Positions 50,153-57,752 of a stretch of DNA of 64,000 nt are shown here, piece after piece. A program made the position numbers and the translations under genes. Every line of letters begins with the position of its first letter. The stretch's first letter is position 1. Below the pieces are notes generated by a model. The model saw only the letters and a list, made by a program, of their open reading frames with translations. It was not told the origin of the DNA and did no database searches. The stretch comes from Enterobacter sp. R4-368 (GTDB lineage: Bacteria > Pseudomonadota > Gammaproteobacteria > Enterobacterales > Enterobacteriaceae), in the NCBI RefSeq assembly GCF_000410515.1, contig NC_021500.1, forward strand, positions 4,774,001-4,838,000. The letters run 5' to 3'.

Positions 50153-50938
50153 ATGATTGGCACCGTTAGTCTTCGAACCATTATTGTGTCTGTTTTTTTT
50201 ATGATGGCAAATGCCAGTGCGATAGCTGCGGTCGGTGCGCTGGATATTATTCGGCGAGCTGACGAAATTCGCTCACCCAATAAACCTTTTCGATATACCG
50301 TTACAGTGCTTGAGTACAAAAATGGTGTAGAAAAAGAAGAAAATAAACAGATCCTTGATATATCGATGCGATTTATGAAGCCTGAAAAAGGAATGCCGGC
50401 TGATGCTCGCTCATTAGCTCGGTTTATTTATCCGCCAAGGGATAAGGGTAATATCATGCTATCTGATTGGTATGATCTTTGGTTTTATACGCCAACCCTT
50501 CGACGACCTATACCTATATCGAGAGAACAAAGATTGGTCGGACAGATTTCAAATGGTGACGTAATCGTTACCAACTTTGAATATTCCTATAGCGCAACGC
50601 TGACGGGAGATAGGCCCTGCGGGGAATCGATCTGCTACGAACTCGTCTTACTGCGTAAATCGGATGCAGTGACATACCCAAAAATTATCTATCTGGTTGA
50701 AAAAGAAAATTATCACCCATATCAGGCATCTTATTATTCGATGGACGATAGACTGCTTAAAACAGTCCAGTACCAAAATTTTCAAATGGTACTGGGGGAA
50801 ATGCGACCAATGAAAATCATTGTGCGAGATGCAAAGCATAGTAAAGGTTATTCTGTTATGGAGTACAGCGATGTCAGGTTCGAGTCTTTACCGGAATCTA
50901 ACTTTACCCGGGAATATATCCAGCGAGGTGTTAAGTGA
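50153..50938 (+). CDS. LolA-like periplasmic outer-membrane lipoprotein-sorting protein
   Basis: A 261-aa exported protein with signal peptide (SLRTIIVSVFFMMANASAIAA). Landmarks of the LolA_like/outer-membrane lipoprotein-sorting family are visible: MRFMKPEKGMPADARSLARFIYPPRDKGNIMLSDWYDLWFYTP, then RRPIPISREQRLVGQISNGDV and VMEYSDVRFESLPESNFTREYI. Members form an open beta-barrel that ferries acyl chains across the periplasm, and often accompany FtsX/MMPL-type exporters. The stop overlaps the GTG of the next gene. It is the likely periplasmic shuttle between the MacB-like permease and the outer-membrane barrel (inference). Confidence 0.85.
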   Translation: MIGTVSLRTIIVSVFFMMANASAIAAVGALDIIRRADEIRSPNKPFRYTVTVLEYKNGVEKEENKQILDISMRFMKPEKGMPADARSLARFIYPPRDKGNIMLSDWYDLWFYTPTLRRPIPISREQRLVGQISNGDVIVTNFEYSYSATLTGDRPCGESICYELVLLRKSDAVTYPKIIYLVEKENYHPYQASYYSMDDRLLKTVQYQNFQMVLGEMRPMKIIVRDAKHSKGYSVMEYSDVRFESLPESNFTREYIQRGVK

Positions 50939-52323
50939 GTTGCCGCATAAATCTGGTGACTTTGTCATTAATATTGTTACCTGTTAGTCTCTCTGCAAAT
51001 TGTCTTTCTGGTTCAGATATGCAAAAAAATGCTGATATCACGCTATCGTTACAAGGCTCTTATACAAAAAAGAAACCATCGATATGGAATATTGAAGGTA
51101 AGAACGCCTATGTAAAAGATAATGTTAATAATAGCGCAGGTGTGAAATTCAGCAGTGATTGTTCGCTTATTGAGGAACGACTTAATTTAGATCTGTCACT
51201 TTATGGATTAACTTATTATCCATGGCGAGCACCTGGTAGGTTTGATAAGGATAACCATCGTTCACGAATGCTACTGAATCAGGTTAAACTTACGTTTATA
51301 GCCTCTGACAACATTCGTCTGGAAGTCGGTAAGCTCAGAGATAAACTGGGTATTTTCTTTCTTAAATCGCCATCGGCTCTGCTAACTAATTACTATGCGG
51401 GATTCAAAAATGACCGCCTTTATACTCCGGCAATGAAATCGGTTTATGCTGAATCATTTTGGGGAGCGAGCCTTATTCATGATACAAGGGATTACGGTCT
51501 GGCTTTCACTGTCGCACCTCGATTAGCACGAATAAATAAGCGCTATGAGTCGTCAGGCAATTGGTCTGCTGATCAACGCTCTAATTCCAGTGAACGCTAT
51601 CTGTTAAGTTATACAGAATATCGTCTTAAAAATCATACGCCGTCAATTAATGTGATGTCAGGAGAATCTCGCTCTGTTGCTTTAGCTGACAGCTTTAATT
51701 ACACACCACAATGGATTATCAATGCCGAGATTGCCTTGCACTCATCCCAGCAATGGCGGCATTTTTCACAGCAAAGGGCTGCTGCGGTGCAAAATTACGC
51801 TTTCCCTTCTTCGCTCTATACCACCGAAAATAAACAGGGTATTGAGCTGGCGATAGGGGGGCAGTACACAACCGATAACTTTAGTTTGTTTGGCATGGAA
51901 TACTACTTTCAAAGCGAAGGATATTCTGCACGTGAGTGGCACCAGCAAATGAATTTTGTCGATTACCTCAATACCAAAAATCAGTATGCTGTATTAGATC
52001 AGGTATTTGACGCGTATAAATACCTTATGGGGGCAGAAATTAGTAATGTTGCAAATAAAGGAAACCTACAGGGAAAACACTACATTAATGCGTATGCAAG
52101 TTTAGCTTTCAAAGGTGGCTCTAGCCTGCAACCTTATATCATTACTAATATGATGGATTACAGTTCGTTAGTAGGTGCGCACTACTCAACACCGCTTAAT
52201 TATTTTGACGGCAAAGTGGAAGGTTATGCGGGTATGTTTTCAGCATTTGGCTCAAGAGATGCTGAATTCTCCCACTTTGGTAGAACGATTGGTTTTTATC
52301 TGGGGTTTGAATATCATTTATAA
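50935..52323 (+). CDS. Outer-membrane beta-barrel protein of unknown family
   Basis: A 462-aa exported protein starting at a GTG that overlaps the preceding stop, with signal peptide MSCRINLVTLSLILLPVSLSA before NCLSGSD. The mature chain is rich in alternating hydrophobic/aromatic strands. It contains a region like DUF1302/alginate-type barrels, LRLEVGKLRDKLGIFFLKSPS, with many Tyr and Trp residues, and ends in GFYLGFEYHL, consistent with a barrel-terminal strand. It is always-downstream partner of the LolA-like gene here. It probably forms the outer-membrane step of product export (inference); no enzymatic motif is seen. Confidence 0.72.
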   Translation: MSCRINLVTLSLILLPVSLSANCLSGSDMQKNADITLSLQGSYTKKKPSIWNIEGKNAYVKDNVNNSAGVKFSSDCSLIEERLNLDLSLYGLTYYPWRAPGRFDKDNHRSRMLLNQVKLTFIASDNIRLEVGKLRDKLGIFFLKSPSALLTNYYAGFKNDRLYTPAMKSVYAESFWGASLIHDTRDYGLAFTVAPRLARINKRYESSGNWSADQRSNSSERYLLSYTEYRLKNHTPSINVMSGESRSVALADSFNYTPQWIINAEIALHSSQQWRHFSQQRAAAVQNYAFPSSLYTTENKQGIELAIGGQYTTDNFSLFGMEYYFQSEGYSAREWHQQMNFVDYLNTKNQYAVLDQVFDAYKYLMGAEISNVANKGNLQGKHYINAYASLAFKGGSSLQPYIITNMMDYSSLVGAHYSTPLNYFDGKVEGYAGMFSAFGSRDAEFSHFGRTIGFYLGFEYHL

Positions 52324-52334
52324 GGATATTATCT

Positions 52335-53261
52335 ATGGATTTAAATAGGACTTCACAGCCTGTTGTTTTTCTTTTTGCTGGCCAGGGTAATCCTGTTATC
52401 GGTATGGGGGCAGATTTATGGAATATAAATCAAACAACATGTGCTATCTGGGATTGCGCCAGTGATATTTCGGGTATGGATATTAGGCGATTATGTCTAA
52501 AAGGACCAATGAATCGCTTGATACAGACTACGGTGCAACAAATTGCTGTAACCGCGATGAATATAACGCTCTACACCCTTTGTAAAGACAAACTTGGGGA
52601 CATGCGCGTTACAGGTTCATGCGGGCATAGTGTCGGAGAATATAGCGCTCTTTATGCTGCCGGAGCAGTAACACTGGAAAATTTGTTCCGCCTGATCCAT
52701 CTTCGTTCGCAGGTGATGGATGAGGTTAGTAAAAAATACAAAGGCTATATGTTGGCGGTAAAAGGCATAGATAATACCGCTCTCAGTCAGATGATTAATG
52801 AATCTGAGCTACCAATCGATATCAGTTGTGATAATAGCCACCGGCAGCAAGTGGTTGGCGGAACGATAGCTGCTCTTAATGAGTTCTCACGTCAGCTCCG
52901 TGCTGCTGGCCATGAGCCTGTGAAGCTTGGCGTAAGCGGTGCCTGGCACACGCGTTTGATGGCCGAAGGCGTACCCTTAATGCGCAAATATCTGTCTGAC
53001 GCTGAAATTTGCCCACCCCAGCACGATGTCGTCATGAATGTGACGGGGAGGGCAGAAACTGAACCAGTAAAGATCAAAGAAAACCTCTCCTTGCATTTGA
53101 CACATACTGTTAAATGGGCGGATTCCATGTCGCTTTTTTTAGGAAATAAAAAACCGACCTTATTTATCGAAATTAGCAATAAAGCTTATCTTGGGAAAGT
53201 ATTAATGGATTTTGTAAACTTTAAACCTGAGATGACATTGCATTGCAGGGGATTATTTTAA
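52335..53261 (+). CDS. FabD-like malonyl-CoA:ACP transacylase
   Basis: Loads malonyl (extender) units onto the cluster's ACP. It is 308 aa, FabD-sized. Active-site elements are complete: Gln17 in FLFAGQGNP, Ser99 in GSCGHSVGEYSAL, Arg124 in IHLRSQVMDE and His205 in SGAWHTRLM. AAGGAT lies ahead of the ATG. Its position late in the operon, after the export genes, ties biosynthesis and export into one transcription unit. It corresponds in role to CylD of the cyl operon. Confidence 0.92.
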   Translation: MDLNRTSQPVVFLFAGQGNPVIGMGADLWNINQTTCAIWDCASDISGMDIRRLCLKGPMNRLIQTTVQQIAVTAMNITLYTLCKDKLGDMRVTGSCGHSVGEYSALYAAGAVTLENLFRLIHLRSQVMDEVSKKYKGYMLAVKGIDNTALSQMINESELPIDISCDNSHRQQVVGGTIAALNEFSRQLRAAGHEPVKLGVSGAWHTRLMAEGVPLMRKYLSDAEICPPQHDVVMNVTGRAETEPVKIKENLSLHLTHTVKWADSMSLFLGNKKPTLFIEISNKAYLGKVLMDFVNFKPEMTLHCRGLF

Positions 53262-53277
53262 ATATAATGGTGCTATT

Positions 53278-54279
53278 GTGATTCCAGACTATCTCAAATT
53301 TATACGCATTCAGGACAAAAAAATACTGCCGTTTCTCTTCATTGTCGTTTTTATTATGATTGGTTTTTATTGGAAGAATAATGGCTATAAGTTTAATCAA
53401 AATGACACTTATTATCTCAGCGGTGTTATAGGTATTTTATTCTTTAACTCAATTTATGAACTTAAAGCTTTTTGGGCATACAAATGCGTTACAAAAGCAA
53501 TTGACTTCTCTTTTTTTTCTGGGAGTAAACTTAGCAAAACAGAAGCATCGTTTTCTCACCCATTTATTGCCAGTATTTTATTTACTGTCGTTTTTTGGTT
53601 AATCATATGGAGCAGTTTTTTAGTTCATCCAGCAATGTATGTACTGATTCCTTTGCTGGCAATTTCACCGATTTTTATTTACGGTGTGTTTCGGAACTTA
53701 AGGACCAGTTATATTAAGCAGGTAGCAACAGCAGCGGTTGAAAAGGTGAAGTATAAACACCTTTATCGCTATATTTTTGCCTATCTTTTACTTGGTGTCG
53801 CTTTAAATTTGCTGACGATTTCGCCTTTGAAACATGAGGCGGATTTTTCGCAGCGGGCAGGCGTTTTCTCTGCCAGGGTAGTGATCGCAATGTTTATTGC
53901 GTGTTGTATTGTTTTGACGATGAATCTGCTTTTTACACGGTTGTCGAAACGTTATATCTTTCTCGGTAGGTTGTTTTTAAAAGAAATTGATTTTTACTTT
54001 TCAGTTTCATTGCCATGGCCTGCATTCTATGACAAACCTTTTTGGTTGAGAATTCTTCTGTTACTGCTCATAGAGTTTGTATGGATCATTTTCGTTAGTA
54101 TGCTGCTGGCATGGTCCGGATGGCAACTCTGGTTTGAGATCTATTTTCTGATCTGTTTTTTACCTTGTATTGGCTTTAACTATTTGCACGTTTACGCGCT
54201 TTGGCATCGGGATTTTCTGATGGCGTGTGACATGTACTTCCGCTGGGGGACGATCGACAAACAGACTCATCTCTGGTGA
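53278..54279 (+). CDS. Polytopic inner-membrane protein of unknown family
   Basis: No family is recognised. The GTG at 53278 is used because no in-frame ATG fits, and the ribosome site is weak. The 333-aa product has about seven hydrophobic segments, e.g. ILPFLFIVVFIMIGFYW, ASILFTVVFWLIIWSSFLVHPAMYVLIPLLAISPIFIYGVF, YIFAYLLLGVALNLLTI and the C-terminal LLLLLIEFVWIIFVSMLLAW. There is no acyltransferase HxxxxD or glycosyltransferase motif. As the last operon gene, it might tailor or anchor the product at the inner membrane (guess). Confidence 0.65.
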   Translation: MIPDYLKFIRIQDKKILPFLFIVVFIMIGFYWKNNGYKFNQNDTYYLSGVIGILFFNSIYELKAFWAYKCVTKAIDFSFFSGSKLSKTEASFSHPFIASILFTVVFWLIIWSSFLVHPAMYVLIPLLAISPIFIYGVFRNLRTSYIKQVATAAVEKVKYKHLYRYIFAYLLLGVALNLLTISPLKHEADFSQRAGVFSARVVIAMFIACCIVLTMNLLFTRLSKRYIFLGRLFLKEIDFYFSVSLPWPAFYDKPFWLRILLLLLIEFVWIIFVSMLLAWSGWQLWFEIYFLICFLPCIGFNYLHVYALWHRDFLMACDMYFRWGTIDKQTHLW

Positions 54280-54288
54280 GAGAAATAA

Positions 54289-54321
54289 ACCGCCTGTAGC
54301 ATCTATATCACTACAGGCGGT
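54289..54321. terminator. Terminator at the end of the biosynthetic operon
   Basis: A perfect 11-bp stem ACCGCCTGTAG / CTACAGGCGGT with an 11-base loop lies between convergent genes. The following plus-strand sequence is only moderately T-rich (GATAATCTTTT). Confidence 0.75.
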
Positions 54322-54343
54322 GATAATCTTTTGCTTGCATGTT

Positions 54344-54937
54344 TTAAAAGCTGTAATCCAGTTCTCTTATACTGGTAGGTGAGGTGAAAAAAGTTGATGA
54401 TTCTTCAAGTAGTTTATCCCTTATCAGAAGTAGGTCACTTATTTTTTTTCCTCCCAATTTTTTGCACGCCTTGTTGCGGTAAGCGTAAACTCTTTTTGGC
54501 GGTATATTGAGTGTTTTAGCTATCAGGTGGATGTTTTTGCCTTTTAGTGATTCTTTGAGAATAATATTCTCGATATCGCTGAGGTCACTCTCTTTGATCG
54601 AAAGTTCTTTTTTCTTCTTTGCCACAACTCTAATAGCGCGACTTATTTCAAGAAGCGAGTCCCTGGATTTGATGACCAGATCAGCATCATTAATCACAAT
54701 ATCTCTCGCTGCACCTAAAATAACCAGTAATTTACAGACTTTATTAAGCGGTGAGATTGCTTTCGCATAGGTGCTGTTCTTTACATCCAGATGAAGGATT
54801 ACGACGTCATCAGGTGTTAGTTGGTTAGTAAGAGAGGAATCTAACTCATGTGCAACTATGTCCCATCCCTTCGACTTGGCTAATGAAATAATTCCATTCT
54901 GGAAATAAACATCGTCACTGATCGTATAAATCTTCAT
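54344..54937 (-). CDS. LuxR-type HTH transcriptional regulator
   Basis: A 197-aa regulator (start MKIYTISDDVYFQNG at 54937; an ATG six codons earlier is possible). The N-terminal half resembles a receiver-like domain (DDVVILHLDV, KLLVILGAARDI) without an obvious full phosphorylation site. The C-terminal LuxR/FixJ-type HTH is clear: LSDIENIILKESLKGKNIHLIAKTLNIPPKRVYAYRNKACKKLG. This is the layout of RcsB/BglJ-like atypical regulators. It faces the end of the biosynthetic operon and may control it (position only). Confidence 0.8.
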   Translation of the reverse strand: MKIYTISDDVYFQNGIISLAKSKGWDIVAHELDSSLTNQLTPDDVVILHLDVKNSTYAKAISPLNKVCKLLVILGAARDIVINDADLVIKSRDSLLEISRAIRVVAKKKKELSIKESDLSDIENIILKESLKGKNIHLIAKTLNIPPKRVYAYRNKACKKLGGKKISDLLLIRDKLLEESSTFFTSPTSIRELDYSF

Positions 54938-55327
54938 GTGTTTGCTCGATATCATATTGAATAATTCGGGAGATAATTCCTGGATTATAGGTAGTCAGGA
55001 GAGGAACCTGTAATTAAATAATCTTAAATAAGACCTTGTAATAAGATAAGGTTAGTTACAGGGTGGATTGTAATTGCGTATTTGCAGTCTATACTTCTTG
55101 GGTGCATTACTTGATTTTGTTGTTTTAAATGATTGAGATGTTAGTGATGCATTTCAGGTAATGTTTATTTTTTTATCTTGTCGATCGTTTTTTTCTTGGC
55201 ATATTATTTCGTTTTTTAAAAAAGACTGGAGAACATTCAACGTTTGTTGTGAGTTTCCGGCTTGCGATATTCAGCACACTGATGAGGGCAAGCAGAGAGC
55301 GCGTTAACTATCGTAAGGGTTTAAGTA
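54938..55327. promoter_or_regulatory. AT-rich divergent region between the luxR-type gene and dosC
   Basis: About 390 bp with no gene. It contains nested inverted repeats: CCTGTAA (55007-55013) with TTACAGG (55056-55062), and inside them ACCTT (55033-55037) with AAGGT (55048-55052). These lie upstream of the LuxR-type gene and could be its autoregulatory site. The dosC Shine-Dalgarno is a weak TAAGGG. Confidence 0.45.
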
Positions 55328-56710
55328 ATGGAAAATTATCTTAAATTGATTAAAAGCGAGTGGACTCATCTCATTGATAAAACAGATGAACGTATTCGTT
55401 TTTTAGTCGCAGAAGTTGGCAAAACGCATGCGCATATTCTGAGCCAGGAATTCTACCGTATCGTTCTGATTGACCCTCATGCGGAGGAGTTCCTTTCCAA
55501 TGATCAAGTAGAAAGACGCCTTAAAAGTGCGCTGGAGACGTGGATTATCGATGTGTTGACTTGCCAGGTTGATGATATCGATAAGGTTATCGCCGTTCAG
55601 CAACACGTTGCTTCCATTCATGCGCGCATTGGTATTTCGGTTGAAATCGTCGAAATGGGCTTCCGGGTTCTTAAAAAAATACTCTTTCCGGTGATCAATT
55701 CGTCAACTCACAGCCCAGCAGAGAAACTTGAAGTTTACCATTACGCCATTAACAGTATTGATCTTGCCATGGAAGTGATGTCACGAGCTTTTACCTTTAC
55801 TGAACACAATTCTGCGAAAGAAGATGAGAATTATCGCATTTTCACTTTGCTTGAGAACGCAGAAGAAGAGAAGGAACGTCAGACTGCTGCGTTGCTAAGC
55901 TGGGAAATTGATCTTATCTACAAAATCATTTTGGATGCTGATTTGGGTAATAGCCTGACTTTCAGTCAGTCAGACTTTGGCCTGTGGTTTAACCATAAAG
56001 GCCGCCACTATTTTAGCGGTATTGCCGAAGTGGGACATATCTCACGCCTCATTCAGGACCTGGATGAAGTATTCCGCAATACGCGTAATACACCCAGAGC
56101 ATTAAGTAACCGAACACTGCGCATAAAATTTTTAATTCAAATAAGAAACACCGTTTCGCAGATTATTACCATGTTACGTGAATTGTTTGAGGAAGTTTCC
56201 CGGCATGAAGTCGGAATGGATGTGCTAACTAAACTTCTTAATCGACGCTTCTTGCCGACGATATTTAAACGCGAAATTGCACATGCCAAGCGCATGAATA
56301 CACCGTTGTCTGTATTAATTATTGACGTTGATAAGTTTAAACAGATTAACGATACATGGGGGCATCATACTGGCGATGAGATTTTACGCAAAGTCTCCAG
56401 CGCTTTCTATGATAATGTGCGCAGCAGTGATTATGTTTTTCGTTACGGTGGCGATGAGTTTGTCATTATTTTAACCGAGGCGACGGAGTTTGATACTTTG
56501 CGTATTGCTGAGCGCATCCGTAGCCGTGTTGAAAAGATCACGGTTGTTTCGCCTTCTGGGGATAATATTGCATTGTCTCTTTCTATCGGGGCGGCAATGT
56601 ATAGTGGTCACCCTGATTACGAACGCTTAATTCAGGTCGCTGATGAGGCGCTCTATATTGCAAAAAATAAGGGTCGCAATCGCGTCGAATTATGGAAAGA
56701 GCCTGGTTGA
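55328..56710 (+). CDS. dosC: Globin-coupled, oxygen-sensing diguanylate cyclase DosC
   Basis: DosC makes c-di-GMP from GTP under control of a heme-bound O2 signal. It is 460 aa, exactly E. coli DosC (YddV) length. Heme-pocket residues line up: proximal His98 (VASIHARIGI), Tyr43 (EFYRIV) and Leu65. A middle helical domain (SWEIDLIYKIIL, LWFNHKGRHYFSG) precedes the GGDEF domain with VLIIDVDKFKQINDTWGH and FRYGGDEFVIIL. The RSSD five residues before GGDEF is the inhibitory I-site. In E. coli dosC is followed by the phosphodiesterase gene dosP; here dosP is absent. Confidence 0.96.
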   Translation: MENYLKLIKSEWTHLIDKTDERIRFLVAEVGKTHAHILSQEFYRIVLIDPHAEEFLSNDQVERRLKSALETWIIDVLTCQVDDIDKVIAVQQHVASIHARIGISVEIVEMGFRVLKKILFPVINSSTHSPAEKLEVYHYAINSIDLAMEVMSRAFTFTEHNSAKEDENYRIFTLLENAEEEKERQTAALLSWEIDLIYKIILDADLGNSLTFSQSDFGLWFNHKGRHYFSGIAEVGHISRLIQDLDEVFRNTRNTPRALSNRTLRIKFLIQIRNTVSQIITMLRELFEEVSRHEVGMDVLTKLLNRRFLPTIFKREIAHAKRMNTPLSVLIIDVDKFKQINDTWGHHTGDEILRKVSSAFYDNVRSSDYVFRYGGDEFVIILTEATEFDTLRIAERIRSRVEKITVVSPSGDNIALSLSIGAAMYSGHPDYERLIQVADEALYIAKNKGRNRVELWKEPG

Positions 56711-56740
56711 ATTGTCCGGATGAATTGGCGGTATATTATT

Positions 56741-56953
56741 TTACGCGTTTAGCGCTTCTTTTCGTTTTTTACGAAAAGGTGACGAGGTGTAATTAATCTG
56801 TGCTGCCGTACCTGGAGCAGGAATGTTTTTGACGATCATCAACATGCGCGGACATATTAACCGCTTTTTAGCCACTCTGGCTTTTTTGCCTTCAGGTTTT
56901 CCTCTTTCTGGTCTTGCTGAATCATCCGCATTTGTTACTCTTTTCACTTTCAT
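56741..56953 (-). CDS. Possible small basic protein (doubtful)
   Basis: A 70-codon open frame, Lys/Arg-rich (MKVKRVTNADDSARPERGKP, then GKKARVAKKR and FRKKRKEALNA), fills the gap after dosC on the opposite strand. I know no homolog, there is no purine-rich ribosome site before the ATG, and it uses several rare AGA codons. It would be divergent from the YnfC-like gene with only 17 bp between starts. It may be a chance frame. Confidence 0.25.
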   Translation of the reverse strand: MKVKRVTNADDSARPERGKPEGKKARVAKKRLICPRMLMIVKNIPAPGTAAQINYTSSPFRKKRKEALNA

Positions 56954-56970
56954 GTCAAAGGATGGCAGAA

Positions 56971-57696
56971 GTGAAAATTTGCTCTTATTTGTTGGCCCTC
57001 TCGCTTGGGTTCACCACCACGGTAGCCTGCGCGCAGCAAACCTATATTCCGGTACTGTTAAATTTGTCGACACTGCTTGATTTCAACCCGATCAAAGGAC
57101 ATGTCAAAACCATCGATTCCACTGGAACCGATGATAAAGGCAACGAGGTTTATACGCTCCATGTGGCGTTATCTGCCGAGGGCTGCGTACATGCGTTACG
57201 TCGCGATGGTAAGTCCGATAACAGCCATATGAATTTGGTCCATGAAGGAAAAGCGTTAAAAGGGACATTTAATGGCAAACCTGTCGCTTTTGGGCTGGAT
57301 GAAAAATGTAATTTAATGAGTCGTGATGATAGTGAGGGGCATCTTGATTATAAAACCAATGCGCAAGGCCTGCTGGGCGAGACAATGCTGCGGACACTAA
57401 AAATTGCCGATCATTTCTACGACACTGATGGCAATATCAAAAAGGTGCAATATTACTCTGGCGATCTCGTCGCCTCCTCAACCAGCATTCACTACCCTGA
57501 TAGCGTCAATAAACCGCTTGATTATACGATGGTCAATGAATCTGCGCTTGATGCCCGGTTTAATTTTACTGCGGTAAGTGAATGCCAGTACGACGAAAGG
57601 CTAGTTCCGGTTCTTTGTCACTTCAATGTCACCCCGGAAAACTCCGGGGATGCGGAGACGCATATGACGATCGCCATCCGCGCGAGTTTTTACTGA
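56971..57696 (+). CDS. YnfC-like (UPF0257) exported protein
   Basis: The GTG at 56971, with AAAGGA 10 bases upstream, gives 241 aa and a clean signal peptide (MKICSYLLALSLGFTTTVACA). An ATG at 56962 is too close to the same ribosome site. Several blocks resemble E. coli lipoprotein YnfC: LLDFNPIKGHVKTI, LSAEGCVHAL, LDEKCNL, NKPLDYTMVNES and SECQYDERLVPVLCHFNV with matching cysteines. The Cys in TVAC could be a lipobox, but the -3 residue is Thr, so lipidation is uncertain. The function of the family is unknown. Confidence 0.7.
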   Translation: MKICSYLLALSLGFTTTVACAQQTYIPVLLNLSTLLDFNPIKGHVKTIDSTGTDDKGNEVYTLHVALSAEGCVHALRRDGKSDNSHMNLVHEGKALKGTFNGKPVAFGLDEKCNLMSRDDSEGHLDYKTNAQGLLGETMLRTLKIADHFYDTDGNIKKVQYYSGDLVASSTSIHYPDSVNKPLDYTMVNESALDARFNFTAVSECQYDERLVPVLCHFNVTPENSGDAETHMTIAIRASFY

Positions 57697-57698
57697 GT

Positions 57699-57733
57699 AA
57701 TAAAGCGGAGCCAGCCAGTGGCTCCACTTTATT
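57699..57733. terminator. Bidirectional terminator between the YnfC-like and SDR genes
   Basis: A 15-bp stem (57699-57713 with 57719-57733, one mismatch) has a 5-base loop and A/T-rich ends on both sides, between convergent genes. Confidence 0.8.
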
Positions 57734-57752
57734 TACCAACTACCGGTATATG

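Noticed and set aside
35543..55327. Direct repeat of the serT 3' end marking an integrated element
   Set aside because: No second copy of the tRNA 3' end, and no integrase or transposase gene, could be seen across the variable region.
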